A DNA stretch of 64,000 bases from Ctenosaura bakeri (GCA_948474755.1 CAOLHI010000955.1:409291-473290), one strand, 5' to 3'; numbered from the stretch's first letter, positions 18,320-29,592 are shown. Program-made: numbers and translations. The notes: a model not told the origin generated them from the letters alone.

Positions 18320-19001
18320 CAGTGGTTCTCAACCTTCCTAATGCCACGACCCTTTAATACAGTTCTTCATGTTGTGGTGGCCCCCAACCATAAAATTATT
18401 TATTTATTTATTTATTATTTACAATGCCTCCCCCCCCCAGCAAAGGCTGCCTCACCAACCAGGAACAGGGGGGTGGGCAAGGAGGAAAAGAGGAGCCATG
18501 CGTCTCCCCCAGGAAAAAACTCTGAGAACCCCCCCGGCTCTGCTTCTGCTTCGCTCTCATTTCCGCTGGGGGGGCAGTGTGGGAAAAGTTTCCAGTGTCG
18601 ACCCTGGCCGGGGGGGAGGAATCCCAGCACTTTTGTCTTTTGCGCCGGGCGCAGCTCACCCCCCCAGAAAAGCACCACCTTGCAGCCTCCCGGCCCTTCC
18701 ACAGTGCCCCCCATGGCGAGTGGGGCAGAGGCCGTGGCGAGGAGGGGACCTGCCCCCCGTGCTGCCGCCCCCCCCAAGCTGGCCCATCAGATGAGAGGTT
18801 CTCCCGGTAGTGGAGAAGGGGAGCGATTTCAGTCTCTTCTGAACAGGGGGCAGGAGGACGCAAACGCGTGCCTCGCACTTGCGCACCACCACCGAGGAGG
18901 GAATGGAGCCTAATATGTATTTTCCGATGGTCTTAGGCGACCCCTGTGAAAGGGTCGTTCGACCCCCAAAGGGGTCGCGACCCACAGGTTGAGAACCACT
19001 G
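18320..19001. mobile_element. SPIN-type (hAT) non-autonomous transposon with GC-rich interior
   Basis: 682 bp. The left end CAGTGGTTCTCAACCTTCCT and right end GGTTGAGAACCACTG (preceded by GGGGTCGCGACCCACA) are the termini I recognise from SPIN (Space Invader) elements, as is the subterminal sequence TTTTCCGATGGTCTTAGGCG near 18,920. Flanking 8-bp duplications are TTTTAAAT (18,312-18,319) and TTCTAAAT (19,002-19,009), close to the published SPIN target preference NTCTAGAN. It lies inside L1 and so is younger. Between about 18,415 and 18,910 the usual AT-rich SPIN interior is replaced by a GC-rich stretch with C and G runs. No transposase frame is present. Confidence 0.85.
18415..18910. other. 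GC-rich cargo inside the SPIN-type element
   Basis: About 500 bp, starting after a TTATTTATTTATT stretch with C-runs (about 18,430-18,438) and ending near GGAGCCTAATATG. Open frames of up to 223 codons exist on both strands, but all frames are open at once, as expected of GC-rich DNA poor in stop codons. The peptides are proline/glycine/arginine-rich with no domain. Either a captured genomic fragment or the normal interior of a lizard SPIN subfamily. Confidence 0.6.
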
Positions 19002-19089
19002 TTCTAAATAATGAAACACATTTTTTCTCTTGACTACGCTGTCTCAAGATAAAAACTTTATTACCACCTAATAGAGGGGCACTAAACAA

Positions 19090-19964
19090 TTATTCAAGGT
19101 CTTCCTCAGTTGCTTCTTCTTCTTCTATTTCCTGATCAATATTTGCTATGTCTTCATCTAATTCTTCTGGTGATCTTTTATTGAGTACATCTCCCACTGA
19201 AGAGGCTTGTTCATCTTTATCTTCTTTTAATGTCATTGTCTGGTTTATTTGATCTGTTGTTGTCTGAGGTCTCTCTATATCCTTCTTTAGTTTCTCCAAG
19301 ACCATTTTAGCTCTGTCCACAGATGTTATGTTATATCTTTTCTGATGAAAAGCAAAAGAAAGGCCTTCTACTCTATTCCACCTAAAACGGACATAGTTCT
19401 TGAGGAGGAATTGTGTCAGAAATTTATAGTTTTGTCTTTTTTTAAGAATTTGGGTGGGAATATGTTTATAGATTTTCACTTCCTTTCCATATATAATCAA
19501 GGCTTCTCTGTAACTTTTTGAAGTATGACTTCCTTAGTCCTCAATTTAATAAAAGATATGACCACATCTCGTGGTAGGTTCTTCTCTTTCATTATTCTAG
19601 AATTAACCCAAAAGATCCTGTCTGTGTCTGCCTCTAGCTGTGCCAGAGGCAAGTCCATATAATTAGCTAAAGCTGTTAAAATTTTCGCTTGAATATTCTC
19701 TTCCTGCACCTCTGGCACACCCCTCAATTTCAAACAAAATTCTCTATTTTTCAATTCTAGAACAGTTACTGCGAAGGTAGTTTGGTCTTGAATTTCATTT
19801 AATAGTCTAGTTGTATCTTCTGTCTGCTTTAACTCATCTTGAACAGTTCCCATGCCTTTTTTCAGTGTTGTTACCTCTTTGGTTAATGTATCCATTCTCT
19901 TCCCCAAACGATCTAGTTCTCTTTTAAAGTCTGCTTTCATGTCCTGCCTAGTGTCTTTTAATGC
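19090..19964 (-). pseudogene. L1 ORF1 fragment (frameshifted)
   Basis: ORF1p is the RNA-binding, trimer-forming chaperone of L1. The part present begins within the coiled coil (KRELDRLGKRMDTLTKEVTT, heptad-like), continues through the RRM-like region (LELKNREFCLKLRGVPE) and, after a frame change near 19,500, the C-terminal domain (YGKEVKIYKHIPTQILKKRQ, then VRFRWNR). It ends in an acidic tail rich in D and E. The apparent start codon at 20,006 lies outside L1 in flanking DNA, so the true N terminus is lost. Confidence 0.85.
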
Positions 19965-19979
19965 GTTAAAACTCAGTTT
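19965..19979. repeat. Target site duplication of L1, right copy
   Basis: GTTAAAACTCAGTTT, identical to 14,087-14,101, abutting the truncated 5' end of L1. The L1-sense open frame continues into this flank by chance. Confidence 0.9.
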
Positions 19980-20016
19980 TAACTCAGTTGAATGGAATGG
20001 AAACAAATTCCTGAAA

Positions 20017-20305
20017 CAGGACTTTCCAAATGGTGTGCCGTGACACGTTAGTGTGTCACCTAAAGTGTGCAGGTGTGTCGCCTACAATCTTGGAAATGTA
20101 TGTTATTATTGATAAATCATATATTTTTAAAATATATGAAAGGTTTTCATGAGATATGTTTGTTATTACAATTTATGTATGTGTCTGTATCACTTATAAG
20201 GGGTTAGTTTAACTTCCAGGTTGCTAGTAAAACTGAATTACTGTGTCATGAAATGATGCATGTCTAAAAAGTGTGTCACCAACATGAAAAGTTTGGAAAG
20301 CTGTG
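20017..20305. mobile_element. Short non-autonomous hAT element (289 bp)
   Basis: The left end CAGGACTTTCCAAATGGTGTGC and right end GTTTGGAAAGCTGTG form imperfect terminal inverted repeats; subterminal words GTGTGTCACC and GTGTGTCGCC repeat inside. Flanking 8 bp are TCCTGAAA (20,009-20,016) and CCCTGAAA (20,306-20,313), 7 of 8 identical, as expected for hAT. It sits about 37 bp beyond the L1 duplication. No coding capacity. Confidence 0.7.
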
Positions 20306-20773
20306 CCCTGAAAGTTCAGAGACACTTGCTTTGAACAAAATCATCTGTGCCTTCATGGGGAATTCTTGTGTGAATAGGAGGTAATAAATGGTGTTTTTAA
20401 CACAATATTGCAATGTGAAGTTTCCTTCCTTGTGGTTCAGCCATGTCTTCATCCAGAATGTAATGCCATTCTAATTTGTTGTAGACAAGGCAATGTACTG
20501 ATGTATTCTGGTCAACCGCTAAACAGACCACTGAACTTCTGTGTGGTTTGTCATTGTGAAGGCTAGCTCAGCATTCTGTTTTGTCTTTCCTGGGAATGCC
20601 AGTGCTGTAACCCAAGGACAAATCCTGACTTATGACTGGCTTATACAAACAAGCCAGAAGGCAGAGTTTGGATGTTACAATAAGCAGAAATGAAGAGAGG
20701 GCTCATAGTTTATTTAACTGTTCTCACTTGCAGTAGAAGCACTCCATTTTTCTGCCACCCCCCAACAACATAC

Positions 20774-21522
20774 CAGTGATGTAGACTCAAGTCGATTGAC
20801 TTGGAGTCAAATCAGACTTAAGTCACTTCAGGCACTTGACTCAGACTTGACTTGACAAAAATTACACACTGACTCATCTTGATTCGAGACTTTTATATTT
20901 GTAGTGACTGACTTGCTGCCCTTGGTTCCGTAACATAACACTTTCATCCAGAAACCTTACAACTTACTGGTCACAGGACAATCTGTCTCAACCCCAAATT
21001 GTGGACACATTTCTCAGAGGGAACAGCAAATGAGTTAGGCAATGGGCTTGAGGTGGGATTGTGGTCTGTTCATAAACCTGTCAGTGCTACATATAGGAGG
21101 AGCTTTTTAAAACTTTCCCTAAAAGCAGAGGACAAAACTTGTGTCCAGAGTGCAGGGTGCATATCTCAGATGGGAACAGAAAATGTGTTAGGCAATGGAG
21201 GAGGAAGGAGCTTTCCTTCTAAATCTCTTGAAACTTTAGTAATGGGAATAAGAAGGATCCTATTCCCCACTTTTGAAGCTGCAGATGGCAAAATTACAAA
21301 AGTAGAGGACCAACTCTACTATAATTGTTAAAACTGACTTTTGACTCTGTCCAGAAATTCAGGCATACAGGTTGAGGTATAGAGTTGATTCCCAGACTTG
21401 AGACTTAACTCGAGACTTGACTTGAAAGTGTCTTCAAGGACTTGAGACTCGACTTGAGACTTGAAAGCAGAGACTTGAGAATTGACTTGAGACTTGGAGT
21501 AAAAGACTTAAATACATCACTG
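20774..21522. mobile_element. Non-autonomous hAT element, copy 1 (749 bp)
   Basis: Begins CAGTGATGTAGACTC and ends AATACATCACTG, an inverted terminal repeat. Flanks are CAACATAC (20,766-20,773) and CAACATTC (21,523-21,530), a 7/8 duplication. Both ends carry clusters of GACTTGA/CTTGAGACTTGA words typical of hAT subterminal repeats. A second copy of the whole element lies at 30,829-31,535. The 110-codon open frame inside (20,999-21,331) matches no transposase I recognise. Confidence 0.85.
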
Positions 21523-24493
21523 CAACATTCAGTCATTATTCTTTCCTGAGATGTATCTTTACTCTTCACTGAATGATGTAGAATGCGCCTTCAGTTCCCC
21601 TCCCATGATTTTTTGTACCTCTACAAATGTTTGATTTCATCCTTACACCCAGCCCACTGATATCTTCCTTTTGTGTGTGGTTGCCTACGTAAGGAGCAGC
21701 TCTTGGGGAAATTTACATGTACACACCCAGCAGATTAATACCAGTGTGCTTGTTTGTAGAACACATGCTGCACCTTAAATGTTTCATATTCAGTTACTTA
21801 CTGAGGCAGCCAATTTGTAGTAAACTACAAATAAAAAGAAAACATTTTAGAGCTTTGTTTCATTTTTTAAATTTATGCACTTTTTATTCCACTGAATTCT
21901 ATTCTGCTATTTTGAAAAATGATTTGTTCATTTGATTCCTTAAATGAAAAGGAACAAGAGTTTAATTTCTCAGCTTTGGTTCCTTGTTTTTGCTTTGCCC
22001 AAGGGCAGAGTCTCATTCCACTTAACATTTATCTGCTGTCATCATTGACCAACAGAGCTTACTGTGTAAATGATGAAAGTCACAATTTCCCCATGAAAAT
22101 ACTTCACAAGACCCAGGGCAAAAGCTGTTGGCTGATTTTATTTTGCACTTTACAAAAGAATGAAATCTGATTAGTCTGTCAGGTGATGCTTAGCTAAAAT
22201 AAGTGCAGTTAGTAATTTTTTTTTAAAGAATGAAGTAGCATACAGGAAACCTAGGAAACAGACACCAAGAAATCATTATGTACACTACTGAACAATTATA
22301 TATTCTGCTGAGTTGCTTGTCTAACTGCCATTGATGTTGATGTGCAATATATGAGTAAGAATAGAACAGGAGGTAAGAATGTAAAATAAAAGAGCAGGGT
22401 TTTCAAATAGCACACTGAAATTAAACGAAGAGAAGTTCTTAGATAGTTTATGAACCTAGCAGGAGCCATGCTCCTTGAGGGTTGTAATTGAACAAGGAAT
22501 TTCTGTGAGCTCTGTTCTTGATGAGTAGGATGTAAGCTCGCTGTTCTTGGGGACTTTTAGTGATCACAGCCTAATTGGAGGAGGTGGGAAAATAAGGAAT
22601 TTCCCCATGTAGTTCACTCCTTTGCGCACAACTTCACACCGTTCTCCTTCAGCCCCAATAGGTTACTCTTGCATTACAAGATCCAGGGTGGTGGAAGTGG
22701 TGGGTAGGGGACTATTATAGTCAAACAATGCCTGAGAGAGTTGATGTCTGCCTGATTTGGTTTTCTTCTTTCCTTCTGATTTGCAAGCTGGTATAGCCAC
22801 CTTGCCTTGAAAGGTCCGGGGAGAGACAATAAACCACATGCCGAAGGTTGGGAAGCAACATTCTAATGTAAAGATATGCCAAAGATTACTGCCATTGATT
22901 GTGAAATTCTGTCAGTGTTGAATAGCATTCTCATTTCAGGTTGGAGAAGGGAGTTTTAAGTGAGATGAATGGGCCAAAATAGATTGAACCCCAAGCTATA
23001 GGTTCTCCAGGCCACTGTTGCTCTGGAAAGCTATTGGAATGCCTTTTTCCTTCAGCAGAAGGGGTAGACACAGAAAAGCTCTTACTATCTCTTATGGAGG
23101 GAAGAAAGGAGAGGTTTTGCAAGGGCTGAATAAATCTCCCCCAATTTGACAGCTTATTTCACAGCAGCAGCATTTCCCATGAGTAGCTGCTGTAGCAGAG
23201 AAGCAAGGAAAAATGGGACAGAGGCAGATGGAACAGTTGGTTCCAGGGGAGTGGAGTAGCAGCCCACTGTGCAGTGTGGAAGGACTTCATCATGTCTGTG
23301 GTCAAAACATGCCTTCTCCTTCATGACCTTTGGGAAGATTCTGCCCTATCTCAGTGGGGTCTCAAGAATAGTGGCTTATTTCCCCCACCACCCCAATTAA
23401 AGTGGCAAGAGCCAACCATTTCTGTAGCAGATCATGTTGGGACAGGCTTTAAAATTTGTCCTTTATCTCCATCAAACATAACCCTCATTTTTTCCATTTG
23501 GAGAAAGTGCGGATTAGATTAAAAGCTCGAATGTCCACCCATCTTTTAAGACTGAATTTTCACATTTTCAGAGCTCCCAGTTTTCAAAAGTGAGCCAGCT
23601 AGCAGCTTCTATTAAGTCACTTAGACTAGATTTTCAAGAGCTCAGCGTCCAACATACCAATCACTTTTTGACATCTGGTTCCAGCTGGGAGCTCTGTTCT
23701 CTTTAGAAAATTTGGTACTCCTTTGATTTGCTTAGTGCCACACAGTAATTGCGTGTGAAGAGTCAGAAATGCAGTTTAAGATGTATTGACTCCTCATTCT
23801 GTCCCTGACTCCCTGGACCATGAGAGTTCCATCACAGCTTTCCAGCTGTCACACTTCCTTGAGCAGCCCTGACTAGTGCCGAGATGTCAGTGTACGTTAC
23901 AAAGCAAAGTAGCAAGCAAACAAGAAAATGCTGCATTCTTTTCAAATGAAGACTGTGGAGAAGATGGTTCTGAAGAATTATTGTGACTGATAACTGCAAA
24001 ACCTTGGGTGATTGCCCATGACAATTAATAGCCAGAGGAGGACATGTTTGAAAGCCCCTCCTCCTGAGATTCCTGTAGCTCCTCCTTGTCATCTCTGTCC
24101 CATTTCATTACCTTCCTCTTCTCACCACCTCGTTCTTCCACCTTCTTCCAGCCTCTTTTCTTTTTTTTGTCCTACCATCACCTCCTCACCTTCCCTGCAC
24201 CTAGGACCCTGAAGGATAGCTTGTGAGGGGATGAAATTGTGCTCTTCCACTTGTACTTTCTTCCTTCCAGCTCCTCTCCTAGGCTACCTCCCTGCTAACT
24301 GAAATTGATAACCCCTCTGTTGTACTGATTTCTCATACCATTCGCTGAAATAACTTAGTATATTTTTTTTATGTACATAATAACCATTGTGGACATGGTG
24401 AAAGAGAAGAGAGCACTGCTCCATGGGACGTATAACCTGTAATTCTACATGAGAAGACAACAGAGGAAGCTAAGGGGGGCTGAAACAGAGAAA

Positions 24494-25222
24494 CTCCCTT
24501 TCGCACGGGCTTTCCCGAGCGAAATAGCCCCGTGAGCCGTGCGGGAGTGGGAGTGCCGCTCCACACGACGCACTCCCACTTCCGGCGCTCTCACGGGGCT
24601 GCAGCGGCGTGAGCGTGGGGTTTTTGATTTTCGCTTCCAAGCGAAAATCACCCCGCGCTCGCGCAACACTCCCGGCGCCCACCCGCACTTACCTGTTGTG
24701 CGGTGCGTCGGAGAGGCGGCCGGGTAGCGCTTCCTTCCCTCCGCTCCTGTGGAAGGAAGGGGTGGGGCGGGGCGCTTGCGTGACGGATGCGACGGCATCC
24801 TGCTCCGCGCGGGTGGGGGGCTGCTCGCGACAGCCTCCCACTTTGCGCACGCGCGGGGGGGCGGGCGCGACTGTCTCTCGCTCCTGGCGCATGTGGGGGG
24901 GTGGGCGCGACTGTCGCTCGCTCCTGGCGCGCGCGGGGGGGTGGGCGCGACTGTCGCTTGCTCCTGGCACGCGCGGGGGGGTGGGCACGACTGTCGCTCG
25001 CTTCCCGCGTGCGCGGGGGGCGGCGCGAGAGGCTCCTGCTTCTCGCGCAAGCGGGGGAGGATGGACGCGCGAGCTGCCTCCGCCTCCGGGACGCTGCCGC
25101 TTCCCCGCGTGTTCCTTCGCCTGCGGAAGGAACGAGCGGGGAACCGGCAGGCTCTCGGAAGAGGCTTTTCGCGCAAGCCGCCCACCCCGGCTCACGCAAA
25201 AAGCCTCAGTGCGAAAAGGGCC
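24494..25222. mobile_element. CpG-rich terminal-inverted-repeat element, probably Harbinger-like
   Basis: The left end CTCCCTTTCGCACGGGCTTT and right end (reverse complement GGCCCTTTTCGCACTGAGGC) are imperfect inverted repeats resembling the termini of elements at 46,228, 52,137 and 58,973. The interior is very rich in CG and holds a hairpin (24,626-24,636 with 24,639-24,649) and a 40-bp tandem repeat (24,781-25,060). No target duplication is evident, so the exact ends and superfamily are tentative. Long open frames in every frame are artefacts of composition. Confidence 0.6.
24781..25060. repeat. 40-bp GC-rich minisatellite, about 7 units
   Basis: Four well-matched units at 24,861-24,900, 24,901-24,940, 24,941-24,980 and 24,981-25,020, each built as GCGCGACTGTCGCTCGCTCC then TGGCGCGCGCGGGGGG; three more diverged 40-bp units flank them (24,781-24,860 and 25,021-25,060). 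The period is not a multiple of three, which argues against coding. Confidence 0.85.
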
Positions 25223-26529
25223 TTGCTGGCTATTTCAGTCATATGTACTTAAGCTTAGCTATAGGCTTAGTTAGAGTAGGGTATGGGAAAGATGAATTTT
25301 GAGAAGGAATTTGAAAGAAGGAAAAGAGTCAGTATCATGTAGGTGTTCTGGAAGCAGTTCCAAGGATACAGGGCAGGAAGAAGAGCATCTTCTTAAAAAC
25401 ATTAGACTTCTCAATAGTGGACATTGATAAACAATCTTGGGTGGGGGATACTGGATAGAAATAAGTGGGAGAATATTAGACACTTGCACAATAGTGAGGA
25501 AAGGATCAGAAATCTAGGCTAACAGATTAACAGAAGAGGCTCCAGAATTTTCACTAGTGGTGTGTAAATCAAGTGTGATTTGCACTGTACATCTTCCACT
25601 AAAGGAGAACTGCTTCAGTGTCCATTTTTCTGTAAGTGTTTTTTCCACCCACAAACTGTAAATAGATTGTTGTACTCAAATGTTTCTATTATGAACAGAA
25701 AATATTTGGAAACAGCATATGAAGCAGTGCCTGTGTGCATCTTGAAGTGTATAATCCCTTTGCATTTCCTACATATCATTTTCTTTCCCCCCTGCACTGT
25801 GCCATTTATCACCTTCCCTCCCTCTATATTTCACCAGACTTTAAAGCAATAAAGAGACTCCAGTTTGTTTGTTCACAGCTGAGAAAACTTGAGAGAGGCC
25901 TTTGTCACTTTAAAGAATTGTCTTTCAGCAAAGTGAATGTTCCCTTGAAATGTATTGTGGCATCTTCCACAATAGCCATTTTGAAGTGGGTGAGAAGGTG
26001 TCCTGGGAAACTGAACTGCTCTGCCACTCTCCCCAACACACTATAACACCCTGCTGTAGTTTTAAGCATATTCAGTGAAAAATGATTTGGGAGTACTTTC
26101 CTCCTTCTACCACCCTCACACTGGTCCAGAGTAGAGGTGTACAGATGGGGGATGATAAGGGTGGTCTGCCCCGGGTGGCAATTTTTTTGGGGGGTGCCCT
26201 GTGGCCATGCCTCTGCATGATGCTGCCAGATCCCTGCATGGCGGAGCCATGCCCCCGTGTAGTGCGGCCATGCCTTTGCCCCTCCGCCCCCCCGCTCCCC
26301 ATCCACACTCCAAGCTATGCGGCTGGTCCAGTGAACACACACACACACTTCTGCAGGACCAAATTCAACTTGAACATTAGTGCATATTAGAGCTGTAATT
26401 ATTCACCAGGTTTCTCCTTGAAGGAAGCAATCTAGGCTAGCAATTTTTCCCCTGCTGCAAGACAATCTTTGAAAATCACACGGTTCTTGAAGCCTATTTG
26501 CAGTTAAGGACTTAATCTATATAAAATTC

Positions 26530-26700
26530 ACACATGGTTGATTTGCACAGAAAACAGCCTTTTCTGAGCAGGAAACAGCATTTTCTGCATAGAGAATAAT
26601 ATTCTTGTGCAGAGTATTCTTGTATAAAAAATACTATGTTATGTGACATTGAGTTTTTTCTTTGACAATTTTTGAATATTTTCAAATATTCTTTCCATCC
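26530..26700. repeat. Unclassified AT-rich dispersed repeat (second cluster)
   Basis: Contains GCACAGAAAACAGCCTTTTC and related words, similar to 5,770-6,080 and 47,280-47,460. Ends not defined. Confidence 0.35.
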
Positions 26701-27722
26701 TTACTACATATTACATGGAAGCAGACCTGCCTGAGCCCATTAGAAAAAATGAAATGAAGAAAGGAGCATGATCTCAGTGATCATTGATGATCTCTCCCTC
26801 TCTGCACCAACATATGACAGGTTTTAAAAATTCAAAAGCACTGCACATAGCCGATCCATTACTACCTCTCTACATAAAGTTTGCACATTTGAAAATCTGC
26901 TCTGGACATGCACAGATTTTGTGTGGGTCTGCAGAAAAACAGTCCATGATGGCTAACTTTTGAAATCATCATGCAAAATGGCCTCTGACAGATTTCTGCA
27001 TTCTCTCTAGTTTTTGCTGAGGGAATCAAACTTTTGTATGATGCTGCTAGTGGTCCCTTCAATACCCAGCAACAAGACAGAATCTAGAGGTGATAGAATA
27101 AGCTGTTCTGCTTCAGACTGCAGGCGCAGTGGTATTTACTTTGTTTAAAAAGATCTTCAATTAAAAAACAAAGAGTTAAAATAAGAGCAGACTTTCTCCC
27201 TTCAGTGCTAATGTTTACTTGGCAGGATCTTTTTCACAGTGTGGAAAGCATTCATTTTTTTTCACATAAGGTGGGAGGATATCAAAATGTCATTTTCAGC
27301 TCCCTGAATCTTAAATCATATAGCTGCTTCTTTCATTATCCATAACATTGTTCTGTAGATCTATACTTTCCTTATGTTTTACTTCATCTTAATTTTGATT
27401 AATTTCTAAAATTAATTTGAACATTTGTCTATGAACATTTTATAGGATATTTATGTGTGTGTGGGGGGGGGTTGTGTTTTCACCCACCCAGGTTAGCAAT
27501 GCATACAAGCTGCTATAGGCCATTACAACAAGTTGTCTGTTGTATGCTATTTCATCAGTGTGCATAAGTAACATATGCTCATTGGTAACTTGTTTGTTTG
27601 TGGTTATTACTTTATCAAACAAGTTACAAAAATTTCAAATGCACAGGTCAATGCAAAAGTCTGTAACATGATTTTAAAAATTAAATTCTTCAGTGATACT
27701 GTGTAAACAAGACCAGTTAATT

Positions 27723-28182
27723 TTTTTATTTTTTATTTTTTATTAATTTTAAAGAAAAAACAGACAAAACATAATGCCACGTGATTACCATAAAAGTGAA
27801 AAAGAAAACTTTACAACGAAATAGCTTACATTGTTATTTCTTTCTAGATCCTTTATCATCATATACTTATTCCACATGTTATATATATCATATTGCTTAT
27901 GTATTTTTGTTACATTATTAACTCTATCCTTTTCAACTATATTTAACTTATTGCTGTTACTACATATGATCCTATTACTGAACATATTAATAGTAACCCT
28001 AACTTTAAATGTAACCTTAAATATAACCTTAAATGAAACTTTAAATGTATGCCCTAACACTAAGTGTAAACCCATCCCCTAAGCCAATAATCATTCAGCT
28101 TACTCTACTTTCCAAAATTGTAGTTCTTCTTGTGGAGGTGTAACACTTCCCTCTCTTATTAGGACTTTTTTCACAAATATCT
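27723..28182 (-). mobile_element. LINE 3' tail insertion, probably L1, minus strand
   Basis: Starts T-rich on the + strand (the reversed A tail) and resembles the AT-rich 3' region of the L1 at 14,102. Flanked by CCAGTTAATT at 27,713-27,722 and 28,183-28,192, a likely 10-bp duplication. It includes about four copies of a 12-bp unit of the AACCTTAAATAT type around 28,000-28,048. Confidence 0.6.
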
Positions 28183-28765
28183 CCAGTTAATTAAAAAAAA
28201 ATCCAAGAAAAAAAAAACCCAGAGTCCATGAAGAAATTTTAATGGTGAATTATTTCAATAGAGTTCTTAAAGCCAGCAATGTATAAAATGAACCTACAAC
28301 AGAGCAATCCAAGCCCATCACATAATAGAGGATGTTGAGGTAAAGTATTACTTGGTCCTGTATCTGCTTTCCTTTCTTCTTTTTTCCAGAATAATTCCAG
28401 TGTCTCATGGACCAGCAGCATAGTGATAGTGGAGAAAGAGATATTTATAGAAATATATAAATAGAAACATATAATCAACAGTCATGGTGGGAGGAGTGAC
28501 ATCCATCATCAAGAGTTTTTAAAAGGAATTTCTTTTAGACCCATGATACAGTCCCACAATTCCTTTGAAATTAGTGGGATTTAAGTATTGGTGATCAAGC
28601 TGAATGGAATTTTCGGTTCTTTTTAAAATATAAGTTCCATATCCAGGATGTGCCAGGATGAATTCTGTTAAAAAGACTTATCTTACCTCCATTCCTTCAC
28701 CTAAAACTAAGTGCCAAATATATTCACACAACATGTATATAAATATATTTTTGTTATGTTAATAG

Positions 28766-28843
28766 GAACATCCTGTTGTAATAACAAAATTCATTGAGGG
28801 AGCTCGAGAAGTGGAAATGGATGCCATTGCCAAGAATGGAAAG
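28766..28843 (+). CDS. CPS1: CPS1 coding exon (7th in window)
   Basis: 78 nt, 26 codons, phase 0 (about residues 1161-1186). Acceptor TTAATAG, donor GTACCA. It encodes [20 protein letters not shown] then IAKNGK. The [12 protein letters not shown] strand is the ATP-grasp segment that carries acidic residues near the nucleotide. Human has VGKDGR at the end, so the last six residues are variable. Confidence 0.95.
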
Positions 28844-29592
28844 GTACCAATTCCTTCCTCAAAATTGTTTTGCTTTTTCAACCCTGGATTTATAAAAGGA
28901 ATCTTAGAAAGACTTGACCAGTACTTCAGTGTGAGCTCAAGAAAGAAGTGGTTTATAGCTGTCCTAAACAAAGACAGCCTTAAAACACATTTTATGAAGA
29001 TACCTAAGCTTGAGAGGTCTGGGTTTTTTTCCACCCCGCATGGTTGCCTTTAAAACTGTAGAAAATGATACCATTTATCAGCATTGTTTGCTTCTTTCAA
29101 ATGCCTAGGTTAGTTTCATTGTTCATAGCTAGTGAAAAAAGAAGAATGTGTTTATGTACCGTTGTTTAAATGTATTTAATTGCGTTGGTGTTTGCTTATC
29201 TGTTCCTCACCTTTCTCCTGCACAATGTGGCTATTTTATTCAGAAACAGCGTTCTTAGTGCAGAATATCTGTGAATCGCTGTTGACAATCCAAAATATTA
29301 ATTGCATCGAGTCCATGTGGATCTCATTTCACTTTCTAGCTTCCCAAGGAGGATTAATTGTGCTCAGAGACCTCTAGTTCCTAGTCTGCCTTGCTAGCAC
29401 TGTCAGTGTACTATGGGGCTTGGCAATACTCATTGGTGGTAATGGGCATCTGTTCATATATTGCTTTTGATGTTTGAAGAAGTGCTTTGCATATATTATC
29501 TGTCCTCACAGCAACTTCTATCAGGTCAATCAGAATTGCCATATTGCTGATGGACTGGGGTACCTACTGAATTCAAAATAAAAGTGACTTTT

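Larger units (their letters stand above)
14102..19964 (-). mobile_element. 5'-truncated L1 LINE, degenerate, interrupted by a SPIN-type element
   Basis: On the minus strand the element runs from inside ORF1 (5' end at 19,964) through ORF2 (endonuclease, reverse transcriptase, C-terminal Cys motif) to an A-rich 3' end near 14,102. It is bounded by a perfect 15-bp duplication, GTTAAAACTCAGTTT, at 14,087-14,101 and 19,965-19,979; read in the element's sense, the insertion site fits the L1 endonuclease preference TT/AAAA. After removing the SPIN-type insertion and its duplicated 8 bp, about 5.2 kb of L1 remains. There is no 5' UTR and the ORF1 start is missing. ORF1 has a frameshift near 19,500 and ORF2 several stops and shifts, so it cannot move itself. 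Confidence 0.93.
13361..28765 (+). other. CPS1 intron (15.4 kb) with nested mobile elements
   Basis: The largest intron here. In order: unique sequence to 14,086; truncated L1 with internal SPIN-type element (14,102-19,964); hAT element (20,017-20,305); hAT element (20,774-21,522); unique-looking sequence to 24,493; CpG-rich terminal-inverted-repeat element (24,494-25,222); GC-rich stretch near 26,100-26,310 of unknown origin; AT-rich repeat near 26,530-26,700; L1-like tail (27,723-28,182). The splice sites at each end are intact. Confidence 0.8.

Noticed and set aside
18242..18985. Open frames of up to 223 codons on both strands
   Set aside because: They lie in the GC-rich interior of the SPIN-type element, all frames are open at once, there is no transposase or other domain, and they run across the element boundary into L1.
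19497..20006. Start codon of L1 ORF1 at 20,006
   Set aside because: The codon lies beyond the 15-bp target duplication, in flanking DNA; the frame is open across the junction by chance.
24781..25060. CRISPR array
   Set aside because: Contiguous 40-bp tandem units without spacers, in a vertebrate intron.
24494..25222. CpG island as a promoter of a hidden gene
   Set aside because: No first exon, splice donor context or downstream coding sequence was found. The inverted-repeat-like ends and minisatellite fit a mobile element better.
24445..25302. Overlapping open frames of 160-246 codons on both strands
   Set aside because: They arise because the CpG-rich 40-bp repeat region has almost no stop codons in any frame. 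The peptides are Arg/Pro/Ala/Gly-rich without a domain, and the 40-bp period is incompatible with a peptide repeat in a single frame.
25905..26348. 147-codon minus-strand open frame
   Set aside because: Covers a GC-rich stretch with C/G runs and a CA repeat. The translation is low-complexity and other frames are open too.
28811..29053. 80-codon open frame as a separate gene
   Set aside because: Read-through of the CPS1 exon at 28,766-28,843 past its donor; similar read-throughs occur at 4,479-4,748, 6,480-6,665, 32,908-33,153 and 41,489-41,812.
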